DNA from: Firmicutes bacterium CAG:460
GTDB taxonomy: Bacteria; Bacillota_I; Bacilli_A; RF39; UBA660
DNA length: 64,000 nucleotides
Reading direction: 5' to 3'
NCBI GenBank assembly: GCA_000437355.1
Contig: FR899774.1
Span: forward strand, 45,572 to 109,571
In this document: positions 45,125 to 54,189 of the stretch, one piece after another
Layout: each line of letters begins with the position of its first letter
Position numbering within the stretch: position 1 is the first letter of the stretch
Position numbers and translations under genes: made by a program
Notes under the pieces: generated by a model
Databases searched by the model: none
The model's input: only the letters and a program-made list of their open reading frames with translations
What the model was told of the DNA's origin: nothing

Positions 45125-45780
45125 TTAGTTAAAGTATTTTTTTCTTTTAGCAATACTTTTTGCTACTAATCCTAGACCAGCAACTGATACAATACCAACT
45201 ACTAAATCTAAAACTATTTTATCACCTGTAGGTGGGTTTACTATCACTTCATCTTTAACATCTTCATAAGCTAAGGCATATGTAGAGAATTTATCTGATT
45301 CAAATGATAATACGTTTCCATCAACTGATGCAGAAATTATTTCTGATTTTCCATCATGATATCTAACAACATAATACTTTCTTGTATAGCCTTCAGCAAC
45401 TTTTGTAAGTTCTTCTGGTAAAGCCATATTGAATTTGATTTTGTTATCTAATGTAGATAATGTTCCTAAAGTTTCTCCAGTAATGTTATTTTTTACATTT
45501 AATGTTATATCGAAGAACAAAACTACTTTAATATCATTTTTTTCTTTAGCAAGTTCTTTAATACTTTTTTGTTGCATCAGTTGGTGCTTCTTCTTCTTTT
45601 TGATTATCAATAGTTACCATAACTATAGCATTAATATCTGCTACATCAAGTTTAGAATTCTTATCTATCTTTTTTGTAATAAATTTATTTGTAATAGCAC
45701 TTGTTTTAATTAAACCAGTTAATATTACGTAATTTTATCTTCGGTAACTAATACTTCTTTTGAACCATTAGTTCATTTTT
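45125..45780 (-). pseudogene. Decayed cell-wall-anchored protein with NPPTG sorting motif
   Basis: A frame from 45610 to 45125 gives a beta-rich segment (YTRKYYVVRYHDGKSEIISA, FESDKFSTYALAYEDV) and a sorting-type end: NPPTGD, a hydrophobic helix, and AKRKKYFN. The sequence upstream continues the same protein in other frames: AITNKFITKKIDKNSKLDVA and MVTIDNQKEEEAPTDATKKY end in a stop where the frames change, and another break lies near 45730. No valid start with a ribosome-binding site is seen. The repeats 'VDGNVLSFESDKFSTYA' and the domain at 22644 are similar in plan, so both may descend from one family. Confidence 0.7.
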
Positions 45781-45789
45781 TTAATGTAT

Positions 45790-47052
45790 TTATTTTATTT
45801 TTCTTGCTTCAAGATAATATCTCTTGTCATAAGAATGTCCCATTGAAAATGTTTTTCTTGGTAATGAGCCATCTAAAATAACAGTTTTAAATAATTCACT
45901 TTTTGGCATGGCATCAAAAATGAAACCAACATTTTTATCACTTTTATGAGTTAATTCTTTTGTTACATCTTCACCATGAATGTAATCAACTTTTCCTGGA
46001 TTTTCTTTTAAATATTCATCTAGGAACATTTGAATTGAACCAACAGAAATGTTTGATTTTGGATTTTCTATATACCAAACTTCATCAATATCTTTAGTAA
46101 TTATTTCAAATTTTTCACCATTGCCATCTTTGTTAATAACATAATATTCTTTTAATTTTTCTACTAAATCTTCTGGATTTGTATCAAAAACTACTCTATT
46201 AATTGCTTCAAATTCAAGAGCTTTGCTATGTAAATTTACAAGTTCTACTAAAGCATAACGAGCTGGATGATTTAAGTATTCTTCTTCACTCATAGTCTTC
46301 TTTAAGTTTTCATAACAAGCTTTAGCTGTTGCAAGTGAATGATTTCCATCTCCCATGGCAAATAGTAAAACTCCTTTATCTTTAACATCATATTTAGCTT
46401 CAAAAGCATCTTTGTCTGCTAGAGATGCAAGTCCTTTATCAACTTCATCCATTGCCTCATTATTTAAAACATATCCTTTAATGTGTCCACCATTTTTCAT
46501 TAAATCAAAATCATAAACAACATCTTCTTCAGTTACTTTTGTTTTTAGACTTTCAATGATTTCTTTTTTGTCATCATCAATTAAAATCATGATATGTGGA
46601 AGTTCTAGTGATGCATTTTCTCTGATTTTAACACGTGGTGGTATTCTTTCCATAACAGTTTTTTCTGTTGCTCTGATTGGTGTCTTGCTTCCAGCTTCAT
46701 AAGAATATCCTTCTAGGTCAACGATACCCATTAAACCTTCACGAACTTTTCCATCATTTTGGGTTCTTTCAAGATAAATCATGCTATCTTTGTATTCTTT
46801 GAAAAAGTCTTCTTTTAATAATTCTTCCATGTTTGAATTAATATTTTCAATTCTTTTTTCAACATCACTTTCTTCAAGATATATTTCTGGTAAAGTTAAT
46901 TTTAATGTTGATGGACTATCTCCGACGATTTTTTCAACATCACTCCAATATTCTGGTTCACTTGTATATTGGTCACAAGCTACTACACTCCATTTTGTCA
47001 TATCAGCATTTTTAGGAAGTAGTATATTACCTCTTTTGAAAGGTACGTTCAT
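45790..47052 (-). CDS. DUF1015 family protein
   Basis: The 420-residue cytoplasmic protein matches DUF1015/YbbI-type proteins of unknown function. Typical segments are MTKWSVVACDQYTSEPEYW, a VFAMGDGNHSLATAKAC-like motif (LLFAMGDGNHSLATAKACYE) and the end PRKTFSMGHSYDKRYYLEAR. Family members are often near amino-acid metabolism genes, but not here. A single gene is transcribed between the surface-protein remnant and the kinase-like gene. Confidence 0.85.
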   Translation of the reverse strand: MNVPFKRGNILLPKNADMTKWSVVACDQYTSEPEYWSDVEKIVGDSPSTLKLTLPEIYLEESDVEKRIENINSNMEELLKEDFFKEYKDSMIYLERTQNDGKVREGLMGIVDLEGYSYEAGSKTPIRATEKTVMERIPPRVKIRENASLELPHIMILIDDDKKEIIESLKTKVTEEDVVYDFDLMKNGGHIKGYVLNNEAMDEVDKGLASLADKDAFEAKYDVKDKGVLLFAMGDGNHSLATAKACYENLKKTMSEEEYLNHPARYALVELVNLHSKALEFEAINRVVFDTNPEDLVEKLKEYYVINKDGNGEKFEIITKDIDEVWYIENPKSNISVGSIQMFLDEYLKENPGKVDYIHGEDVTKELTHKSDKNVGFIFDAMPKSELFKTVILDGSLPRKTFSMGHSYDKRYYLEARKIK

Positions 47053-47109
47053 AATATCATCTCCTGAATAGATTATATCATAGATATTATAAAAAAATAA
47101 GCATCAAAT

Positions 47110-47820
47110 TTAATTTCTAATATAGATTGGCTTTTCTTTTCTTCTTATTAATTTCTTAGCTTCATTAAGTCTAGTTATTTTTGTACCTATATAACTACTC
47201 AAAGCGTATCGTAAAGCTTCGATAAATTCAATGCAAGAAACAGAATCAGATAAGTACATTTCTTTTAAAATTGAGTTTTTATTTACGAAATCGTTAAAAT
47301 AGTTATCTACAAGAAACAACATTATTTCCAAATTAAACCCGCGCATGTTATCTTTAACTTTGTCTCCATAGCTATATTCCAGAGTATCAATTATTTTAAA
47401 GGTGCCATTATTATATAAAATATTGTACATAATATCGTATATTACTATATTGTTTTCTGATAGAATATTAAAATCTAATGTTGCATTTTTTATGCCTTTT
47501 AATAATGTATCAAGATTTAACATTAATGGATTTATTTTCCATAGATTTCTTGATGAAATATATGGCATAGTATATCCTACGACAATATCATTTATCATAA
47601 TAACATCTGTTGCCCAGATAAAAGTTTTGTTTTTTACATTACTAAATTTTAATATATCTTCTTTTTTATAAGATGTTATTCCCTCTTCAAAAAAATCATG
47701 AAATATTTTTATTACTGTATTATTAGTTTTGTCTAAATAACATATTCCTTGTGATCCCTGTCCTATAAATTCTAAACTATTTAAATATGTTTTTAACTGT
47801 TTTTCTGATTTAAAGTTCAT
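47110..47820 (-). CDS. Small protein-kinase-like protein
   Basis: The 236-residue protein shows the pattern of a minimal eukaryotic-type kinase lobe. There is a glycine-rich loop (LEFIGQGSQGICYLDK), a lysine strand (NTVIKIFHDF), and a segment with Asp and Asn placed like a catalytic loop (NIVIYDIMYNILYNNG), followed by FKIIDTLEY where kinases have DFG. The His-Arg-Asp and Phe-Gly residues are replaced and the spacing is one residue short, so activity is doubtful. GGAGGT four bases before the ATG at 47820 fixes the start. A promoter-like TTGCGT-N17-TAAAAT lies at about 47871-47843. Confidence 0.6.
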   Translation of the reverse strand: MNFKSEKQLKTYLNSLEFIGQGSQGICYLDKTNNTVIKIFHDFFEEGITSYKKEDILKFSNVKNKTFIWATDVIMINDIVVGYTMPYISSRNLWKINPLMLNLDTLLKGIKNATLDFNILSENNIVIYDIMYNILYNNGTFKIIDTLEYSYGDKVKDNMRGFNLEIMLFLVDNYFNDFVNKNSILKEMYLSDSVSCIEFIEALRYALSSYIGTKITRLNEAKKLIRRKEKPIYIRN

Positions 47821-47885
47821 ACTTACCTCCGCGAGATAATATTTTAGCACTTTTTACCCACAAACGCAAATAAAGTTAAAGCATC

Positions 47886-48002
47886 CACTTTGATAACCCA
47901 ATCATAACATTTGTTTTGTCATATATCAAAACTTTTATTTCCAATAAAACTTGATTGGATATACCAAATATTGGTTAACACTTACCAAGCATAATCAAAG
48001 TG
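47886..48002 (-). ncRNA. Candidate structured RNA with nested hairpins
   Basis: Read on the minus strand, an outer 9-bp helix CACTTTGAT/ATCAAAGTG (48002-47994 with 47894-47886) encloses three parts. One is a hairpin TTGGT-(8)-ACCAA (47988-47971). The second is a 7-bp helix CCAATCA/TGATTGG (47958-47952 with 47904-47898). Inside that helix sit two 6-bp hairpins: TTTTAT-(5)-ATAAAA (47949-47933) and GTTTTG-(8)-CAAAAC (47932-47913). The segment 47975-47971 can pair instead with 47967-47963, giving a mutually exclusive hairpin. It lies between the ABC-F gene and the kinase-like gene. It matches no riboswitch or RNA class I know. High A/T content makes chance pairing possible. Confidence 0.35.
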
Positions 48003-48110
48003 TCACATTTTTATTTTACGCAAATTTCTTTGCTAGATATAACGCATCATAACTAGATATTTTTCAAGTCGTGATATTTCAATTAATTTTGTTGGGGTTT
48101 TAACTTTTTT

Positions 48111-49742
48111 TTACTGATTTTCTTCATCTAACATCTCGTAATGCATGACGATATCTCTATCGTAATAAGTAATGCGTCCACTTGGTAAAAGTAACATTCT
48201 GTTAATATTAAGATTATCAACAAAATCCAAATTATGTGATACTAGAAGCATTGTTCCTTCATAATTTTTAAATGTATCTGAGATTATTAATTGAGTCATT
48301 GGATCTAAGTGATTTGTTGGTTCATCTAATAGCAATGTATTGGCTCCAGTTAAGGATATTTTAGCTAAAGCCACTCTGCTTCGTTCTCCTGGTGATAATA
48401 CTTCAACTTTTTTGAAAATATCATCACCAGAAAATAGAAAACTACCTAACATTCTTCTTATTTCATAATCTGCAAGACCAAAGTTAGCAAAGTTTTCTAA
48501 AATTGTTTTATTAGGTTCTAGTATTTCATGCTCTTGGGCATAGTATGCTATGTCGGTTTTTTCAGTTATTTCAATATTACCTTCCAAAGGTTTTAAATAC
48601 CCCATTATTAAACGTAAAAGTGTTGTTTTACCTATACCATTTTCACCTACTACTAAAAGTTTTTCACCACGAGATAAATCAAAATTTAAATTTTCATATA
48701 ATAAATTTTCTTCATCATAACCAAATGTCAAATTATTACATTTTATTGGTATACTATAACTTGGTCTATTTATTTTCATATTGAATTTAGTATACTTATT
48801 TTTCTTTTCTAATTCAACTTTTTCACTTTCTAATTTTTCTAACTTCTTTATTCTATCTTTAGCAATATTTGCTTTCTTTTCATTACCTCGGATATATTTA
48901 GCTATTATACCTTTTAATTTTTCTTCTTCTTTTTGTTGACGCTCATATAATCTTTTCTTTGCTAAGTCTCTTTCATTTTTTATCTTTATAAATTTTTCAT
49001 AATTAACATTATACATTTCAACATTATGTTTTATTTTATCAACATACAATGTCTTTTTGGTTACTTCATTTAAAAATTCTATATCATGTGAAATTACTAA
49101 AATAATACCATGATAATTTTTTAAATAATTAATTATATAATCTTTTGTATCTAAATCTAAGTGATTTGTTGGTTCATCAAGAAGCATTATTTCAGGATTT
49201 GAATATAAAAGTCTTGCAAAGGCAACTTTAGATTTTTGTCCACCGGAGATGTTTTTTAGCTTTAAATCAAGAAGATTATCATCTATATTCATTCCACTGA
49301 TAATTTTAAGAAGAGAACCCTCAGCATTATATTCATCGTAGTATTCAAGTAATTCACTGACACGATTTATTTTTTTATAATATTTTTTTAATTCATATTC
49401 ATTATCTAAGTTAGCTATTGCCTCATATAAAGAATTTAATTCTTCTTTAAGTTTTTTAATTGGTCTTCCTTCAAGTAGATATTCAAAAACAGTTTCTTCT
49501 TCATTACTTGCATCATCCATTATAACTTGTGGTAGATAGCCTAGTTTAATTTTAGAATTTAAAGTAATATTTCCAGCATCTGGAGTTATGTTTCCAATTA
49601 AAATATTAAATAATGTTGATTTTCCTGCTCCGTTTACACCAATTATACCTACTTTATCATTGTTATTAATTTGAAATGATATATTATCAAATATAGTTTG
49701 AGTTCCAAAAGACATACATAAATTTTCTATTTTCAAAAGCAT
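48111..49742 (-). CDS. ABC-F family ATPase
   Basis: This soluble protein has two ABC ATPase domains in one chain (543 residues) and no membrane part, the ABC-F plan. Walker A motifs are GVNGAGKST and GENGIGKTT, signatures SGGQKSKVA and SPGERSRVA, Walker B MLLDEPTNHLDLDT and LLLDEPTNHLDPMT. A Lys/Glu-rich linker (residues about 235-310) joins them. ABC-F proteins act on the ribosome E site in translation control or antibiotic protection. No neighbouring resistance genes are visible, so a housekeeping role (Uup/YdiF-like) is more likely. The ATG at 49742 has AAGGAAGTG upstream. Confidence 0.9.
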   Translation of the reverse strand: MLLKIENLCMSFGTQTIFDNISFQINNNDKVGIIGVNGAGKSTLFNILIGNITPDAGNITLNSKIKLGYLPQVIMDDASNEEETVFEYLLEGRPIKKLKEELNSLYEAIANLDNEYELKKYYKKINRVSELLEYYDEYNAEGSLLKIISGMNIDDNLLDLKLKNISGGQKSKVAFARLLYSNPEIMLLDEPTNHLDLDTKDYIINYLKNYHGIILVISHDIEFLNEVTKKTLYVDKIKHNVEMYNVNYEKFIKIKNERDLAKKRLYERQQKEEEKLKGIIAKYIRGNEKKANIAKDRIKKLEKLESEKVELEKKNKYTKFNMKINRPSYSIPIKCNNLTFGYDEENLLYENLNFDLSRGEKLLVVGENGIGKTTLLRLIMGYLKPLEGNIEITEKTDIAYYAQEHEILEPNKTILENFANFGLADYEIRRMLGSFLFSGDDIFKKVEVLSPGERSRVALAKISLTGANTLLLDEPTNHLDPMTQLIISDTFKNYEGTMLLVSHNLDFVDNLNINRMLLLPSGRITYYDRDIVMHYEMLDEENQ

Positions 49743-49759
49743 CACTTCCTTACAAAGCA

Positions 49760-49788
49760 ATTATAGAAGATTAACACAATCAAGTCAA
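49760..49788 (-). promoter_or_regulatory. Promoter of the ABC-F gene
   Basis: The minus strand reads TTGACT, 17 nt, TATAAT. It is 18 nt upstream of the ATG. Confidence 0.75.
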
Positions 49789-50079
49789 CAAAAAAACTAT
49801 TTACTTTTTTTTGAACAACATAAAAATATCCGATATATGATTTTACATCCAATGATTCTAACGTTACGATTGTTTTTTAATGTTTCATAAAATTTATCAA
49901 TTATTTTTTCCAACATTCTTAATTATTAAATACAATTTTGTTTTTTCACTCTATATCATTTTACTTCGTTTTTTTAATTTTCTTTACAAGAAAATTATTT
50001 AAATTATTTATGAATGCACCTTTTAGATTTTAAATTTTAATTTATGTATGACTATTCTTTATCTGTTTTATTTAAAAAA
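49789..50079. other. A/T-rich intergenic region without recognised features
   Basis: About 290 nt between the acyltransferase terminator and the ABC-F promoter. I see no ORF with a ribosome-binding site, no tRNA or RNA fold of note and no long repeat. Confidence 0.5.
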
Positions 50080-50113
50080 AAATACATACCATTTAAAGTG
50101 ATATGTACTTTTA
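50080..50113 (-). terminator. Terminator of the acyltransferase-SGNH gene
   Basis: The minus strand reads ACATATCA, a 7-nt A/T loop, TGGTATGT and a run of nine T. The stem contains one G-U pair. Confidence 0.7.
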
Positions 50114-50115
50114 TT

Positions 50116-52338
50116 TTATTTATCTTTTAGTGAGCTTTCTAAAATTTTATTTAATGCAGTATTACCTTTTTCTGTTAGATGTATTCCATCTGCCATTAAA
50201 TAGTCTTTGTTCTTTTGAATTTGAGTGTAAAAATTAATTACTGTTACATTGCTATAACTTCCTAGACTATCTAAAGGTTTTCCACTTGACACAATATATA
50301 ATTTGCTATTTTTACAAAGTTCAATTAATTCTTGATACTCTTTTATGGATATCACTGTTGAATTATCAAAGGCAAGTACTATTTTATTTGCTAAGGTATT
50401 TTCCTTAATAGATTTTTCAATACTTTCTTTTAAATCTTTATAACTAAAATCTTTATTTATTACGAATTTTGAGTCTGTAAAGTTTGATTGTAATGTTTCA
50501 AAGTCATAGAATAAAATATCATTACCATAAAAAACCATTTTCTTTTTTAGTTCCTCTTGGTGTTCTTTAATAAGCTGTTCTTTTTTATCTTTAAATGTAT
50601 CTTTGTAAACATCTACGATGGCATTATAAACAATATTTGTATACTCTTTTCTACCTGTTGGTGGTAAATGAATTCCATCGGCATAGAACCAATCACTATG
50701 ACCTTTTGAAAGACTATACCAATCTATAATATGTAAATTATCATATTTTTTAGCTAATTCATTTAAATTATCATTTACATAAGTATAATTTGTTGTATTG
50801 ATCCAAAAAACAGTTTTATCGTTTAAAAGATCCATTATTTTTTCTTTGCAATTATTCTTGCAATCTCCATTTGTTCCTAGATGAATTACTACTGGGTTAC
50901 CAAGTTTTTTGTTATTTTTTAGCTCCTCAAGAATTGTATATCCTACATATGTGGAACGAGACTCTTTAGAGTCAAAATAGCTATTTGGAAACGCTTTTTT
51001 TAAATTGTTCATGGCTCCGAGCATAACCGAATCTCCTACAAAAGTTACAGGAAGTTCTTTAACTAATTCATCAAGACTCTTGTTTTCTAGTTCTTCAAGT
51101 TGTTTCGCCCAATCATCTTCTTCTTTTTTCTCAAGAATTTGATACTCTTTTTGTTTTTCTAACATTATTTTTTCATTTTCTGCTAATTCAGCTTCTAGTT
51201 GCTTCATTTCTTTTTCGTGTGATTTTGTAGTTATATATTTATAACCTCCGAATGCTGATAATCCTATGATTACAACTAATACTATTCTTCTTACTATTTT
51301 CATATTATCCCTCTTATTTAGTACCATATGTAATACATATGATATTATTAATATAATTATTATAATTAATGGTGTTTTTAAATAATGATTTACATTTATA
51401 TATTGAAATAAAAATATAACTGGATATTGTACTAAGTAAATTTCATAACTTAAATCAGATATTACTTTAAGTATTTTATCCAAAATATTCAATTCTTTTT
51501 TATCTAAAACGGCATAATCAATTAACCTACATGATATTAAAGTTATTATAATCATACTAAATGTAAATAACTTTGAATTTGAATCTATTAAACAAAATAA
51601 TACTATGGATATAACTAAATATGCTCCGAATATTATTTTACGAAGTGGTTTTTTTCTAATATACTCTGGTACTAATGGTTTGTAATACGAATGAATAAAA
51701 CCTAAGCACAAACCAAAAAGTATTGAATAAATTCTTGCGAATGTATTATAATAGGCATTCATTAAATTAGAACCTAGAGTACATTTATAAAAATATGCTG
51801 TCCCAATTACTGCAAGTATAAAAGTAAAAGCACAAGGAGCTAATTTATCTACTTTATCTCCAAGTTTTTTTAATCCTTTGTAAATAAACGGAAAAACTAA
51901 ATCAAATTGTAATAATATTGATATGTACCACAAATGCATAAACGGTGAATCTACATGCCTAGCAAAATAATCTAAATTAGCATTTATTTGCCAAAAATTA
52001 TTGTATCCTAATAATACTGATGTGGTTTCAATTTTTAAACTTAGCCAGTTAATACTACTAAAAAAAGAAACGATAGCCACCGATATTAAAGTCACCATTA
52101 CTAGAGGTATATATATTTTTTTTAATCTAGATATATAATATTCTTTATATGAAAATTTTTCTTTTTTAAAAGACGTAACACATGATAAATATCCACTTAA
52201 TACAAAGAAAGTACATACCGCTAAATAACCACCTTTAAGTATTCCTAAATGATAGAATAATACTGCAATACAGGCTATTACTCTGATTATATTTAAATTT
52301 TTATAGTATTCTTTTTTATTATTTTTGATTTTATTCAT
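50116..52338 (-). CDS. Membrane O-acyltransferase fused to two SGNH hydrolase-like domains
   Basis: The 740-residue protein has an acyltransferase-3 membrane domain of about ten helices (residues 10-370; active-site type FYHLGILKGGYLAVCTFFVL). A linker coiled coil rich in Glu/Lys follows. SGNH domain 1 (about 425-595) has TFVGDSVMLGA, IHLGTNGDCKNNCKE and YADGIHLPPTG. OatA-like proteins add acetyl groups to peptidoglycan or other glycans outside the cell. A second SGNH-like domain follows (about 600-740) with FYGNDILFYD and LMADGIHLTEKG. There the nucleophile Ser is replaced (GND), while the Asp-x-x-His pair is kept. The cysteine pair near 'CKNNC' is unusual. The start at 52338 has GAGGTG upstream. 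Confidence 0.85.
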   Translation of the reverse strand: MNKIKNNKKEYYKNLNIIRVIACIAVLFYHLGILKGGYLAVCTFFVLSGYLSCVTSFKKEKFSYKEYYISRLKKIYIPLVMVTLISVAIVSFFSSINWLSLKIETTSVLLGYNNFWQINANLDYFARHVDSPFMHLWYISILLQFDLVFPFIYKGLKKLGDKVDKLAPCAFTFILAVIGTAYFYKCTLGSNLMNAYYNTFARIYSILFGLCLGFIHSYYKPLVPEYIRKKPLRKIIFGAYLVISIVLFCLIDSNSKLFTFSMIIITLISCRLIDYAVLDKKELNILDKILKVISDLSYEIYLVQYPVIFLFQYINVNHYLKTPLIIIIILIISYVLHMVLNKRDNMKIVRRIVLVVIIGLSAFGGYKYITTKSHEKEMKQLEAELAENEKIMLEKQKEYQILEKKEEDDWAKQLEELENKSLDELVKELPVTFVGDSVMLGAMNNLKKAFPNSYFDSKESRSTYVGYTILEELKNNKKLGNPVVIHLGTNGDCKNNCKEKIMDLLNDKTVFWINTTNYTYVNDNLNELAKKYDNLHIIDWYSLSKGHSDWFYADGIHLPPTGRKEYTNIVYNAIVDVYKDTFKDKKEQLIKEHQEELKKKMVFYGNDILFYDFETLQSNFTDSKFVINKDFSYKDLKESIEKSIKENTLANKIVLAFDNSTVISIKEYQELIELCKNSKLYIVSSGKPLDSLGSYSNVTVINFYTQIQKNKDYLMADGIHLTEKGNTALNKILESSLKDK

Positions 52339-52420
52339 TTTGCACCTCAAATATAACACTATTTTTAACAATTTTAATTATACCATAAAAATAGCCTTTC
52401 AAAAGACTTTTATTGTTTTT

Positions 52421-52853
52421 TTATGGAATATTTCTTATTCTTGACATTCCAAGTTGAACTAAAGAAAAATTATCAGATAACTCTTTTAATAATTCTTTTA
52501 ATTCTTGAATTGAAGATACCACTATATCCGTTGGTCTTAATATGGCAAGTTGAACATATACGCCATTTTCATTTTTATAAAATACACATGGAGAATCATG
52601 ACCAAGATTGCATAGGCTAGCCCAGTCCATACCAAACGAAAATCTAAAACATGGACATATTTTATTCATTTCATTTACTGTGTAAACCTCTCCAACATAA
52701 ATTGTTCTTACAAGGTCCTTTTTCTTCTTATTAGAATTTATTATTTCATATACTTCTAATTTCAATAAATCTTCTGGAACATCAATATTATCAATATCTT
52801 CTGGCATATTGATAACTAATGGAGATGTATTTTCATCTTTTATTGTAGGATAT
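52421..52853 (-). pseudogene. Paralog A of a three-copy family, N terminus joined out of frame to copy B
   Basis: An ATG-initiated frame from 52807 gives MPEDIDNIDVPEDLLKLEVY, TIYVGEVYTVNEMNKICPCF and a C-terminal part SPCVFYKNENGVYVQLAILR ending in QLGMSRIRNIP. The reading frame is open further upstream (YPTIKDENTSPLVIN), with no start, and meets copy B at about 52850 in another frame. The family plan is: short N terminus, 'SPLV', 'L(K/N)LEV(Y/F)E', 'YVGEV(Y/F)', a middle part, then a leucine-rich helix and GVSRI end. I do not recognise the family and assign no function. Confidence 0.55.
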
Positions 52854-53136
52854 CTTTTAGAGTTTTAACATCAAAATTTTCACAATATCTATAATTGGGA
52901 TTTATGCTTCTTATTATTCTTTCAGGGTATACTTCTCCAACATATATCGCACATATATATTCTTCTTTACCATCTTGTTTTTCAAATACTTCTAACTTTA
53001 AAATATTATTTGGAAATTCAACGCTTTCTAAATCGCATGGTAATTCAAGCACTAATGGCGAATTACTTTTATCTTTTGGAAATGAAAATCCTTTACTATT
53101 TGTATTTATTATTTTTAATATAATGTTTTCTTTCAT
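52840..53136 (-). CDS. Paralog B of a three-copy family, C-terminal half missing
   Basis: The 98-residue product starts MKENIILKIINTNSKGFSFP and contains SPLVLELPCDLESVEFPNNI, LKLEVFEKQDGKEEY and AIYVGEVYPERIIRSINPNY. It then ends at ENFDVKTLKDILQ. Compared with copies A and C it lacks the second half of the module and runs straight into the start of copy A, as if a deletion had joined the two. The ATG has AAGGAGGTAA upstream, so this copy may still be made as a short protein. Confidence 0.5.
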   Translation of the reverse strand: MKENIILKIINTNSKGFSFPKDKSNSPLVLELPCDLESVEFPNNILKLEVFEKQDGKEEYICAIYVGEVYPERIIRSINPNYRYCENFDVKTLKDILQ

Positions 53137-53574
53137 TATTTACCTCCTTAATTCTGGATACTCCTATTAATCTTTTTTGGTGTTTTTCCGTTAATTCATC
53201 TAACAACATTTTAAGTTGATTTATATTTTCTACAACCATGTCACCACGATTTAATTTTGCAAGTAAAACTAAAGCCCCATTAGAATTTGGTACAAATACA
53301 TAAGGTGTATTATCTTTTTCTTGAGAAAATTGAAAGGTCGGGCTTAATGATTGAATAGTTTCCTTAAAAAAACTTCTCCGATGTATATAGCAAATAAGTA
53401 TTCTTCTGTTTCTTCGCAAGTTTCATATACTTCCAATTTTACAATATTTTGAGGAAATGATATTTTTTCAATTTCTGTTGATAAAATTATTTCGATAGGC
53501 ATATCATCTTTTTTGTAAACTTTGCCATCTTTTGTTACTAAATTTTTTATTTTTAATTTCTTTTTTCATTCATG
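53120..53574 (-). pseudogene. Paralog C of a three-copy family, broken at homopolymers
   Basis: Two frames together spell a full module: KDGKVYKKDDMPIEIILSTE, IEKISFPQNIVKLEVYETCE, YLFAIYIGEVF, then FFKETIQSLSPTFQFSQEKD, TPYVFVPNSNGALVLLAKLN and KHQKRLIGVSRIKEVNNE. The frame changes at a run of seven T near 53370 and again in A runs near the start (about 53560), where ATGs preceded by AGGAGGTTTTGAC are out of frame. Neighbouring genes keep their frames through similar runs, so decay or phase variation is more likely than general sequencing error, but error cannot be excluded. Confidence 0.6.
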
Positions 53575-53615
53575 TCAAAACCTCCTTTATAAATTAAATC
53601 GCTTATTTTTTAGTT

Positions 53616-54083
53616 TTAATATATTTGTTTTTGTTTTTCTTTATATTCTTCAAATAATTCAAAGCATTTATCATGGTCTAATTGTTCTATTTTCAAAACC
53701 TCTTCATTTTTATTGTTTATATATTTATAAATGAAATCATCTCTAAATCCTATTTCTTCTGCTTCATTTACATTCGTTCCATAATATACAGTTTGAATAT
53801 TTGCCCAGATTATAGCTGATAGACACATTGGGCATGGATATCCAGTTGCATAAAGTATGCAATTTGATAAATCATGTGTTTTTAGTTTTTTTGACGCTTC
53901 TCTAATTGCATTTATTTCAGCATGAGCTGTTGGGTCATAAGTTTCCAACACTAAATTTGAAGATATGCTTATTATATTTCCCTTTTTATCTGTAATTACT
54001 GCTCCAAAAGGACCACCTTTATTATCATTCATAGTTTTTCTTGCTTGATTTATTCCAAAAGTCATTATTTTATCGTTATTCAT
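53616..54083 (-). CDS. guaD: Guanine deaminase (GuaD-like)
   Basis: This zinc-dependent cytidine-deaminase-fold enzyme converts guanine to xanthine. The 155-residue protein has DNKGGPFGAVITDKKG, the zinc His-Ala-Glu in DPTAHAEINAIREA and PCPMCLSAIIWANIQTVYYG. The segment EAEEIGFRDDFIYKYI is characteristic of GuaD-type proteins rather than tRNA or dCMP deaminases. The start at 54083 has AGGTGG upstream. Confidence 0.85.
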   Translation of the reverse strand: MNNDKIMTFGINQARKTMNDNKGGPFGAVITDKKGNIISISSNLVLETYDPTAHAEINAIREASKKLKTHDLSNCILYATGYPCPMCLSAIIWANIQTVYYGTNVNEAEEIGFRDDFIYKYINNKNEEVLKIEQLDHDKCFELFEEYKEKQKQIY

Positions 54084-54137
54084 AGTTACCACCTAATTAA
54101 ATTGTATCAAAAACACTAAAAAAAGTCATTAAAAATA

Positions 54138-54161
54138 TGTTAATAACTTTTGAGTTATCAA
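54138..54161 (-). terminator. Inverted repeat after the HAD gene, probable terminator
   Basis: The minus strand reads GTTGATAACT, four nt, AGTTATTAAC then ATATTTTTAA. Nearly the same repeat follows the gene upstream of nrtR at 55508-55531. Confidence 0.55.
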
Positions 54162-54189
54162 CACATTTCTTGTGCAATATTATTTATAA

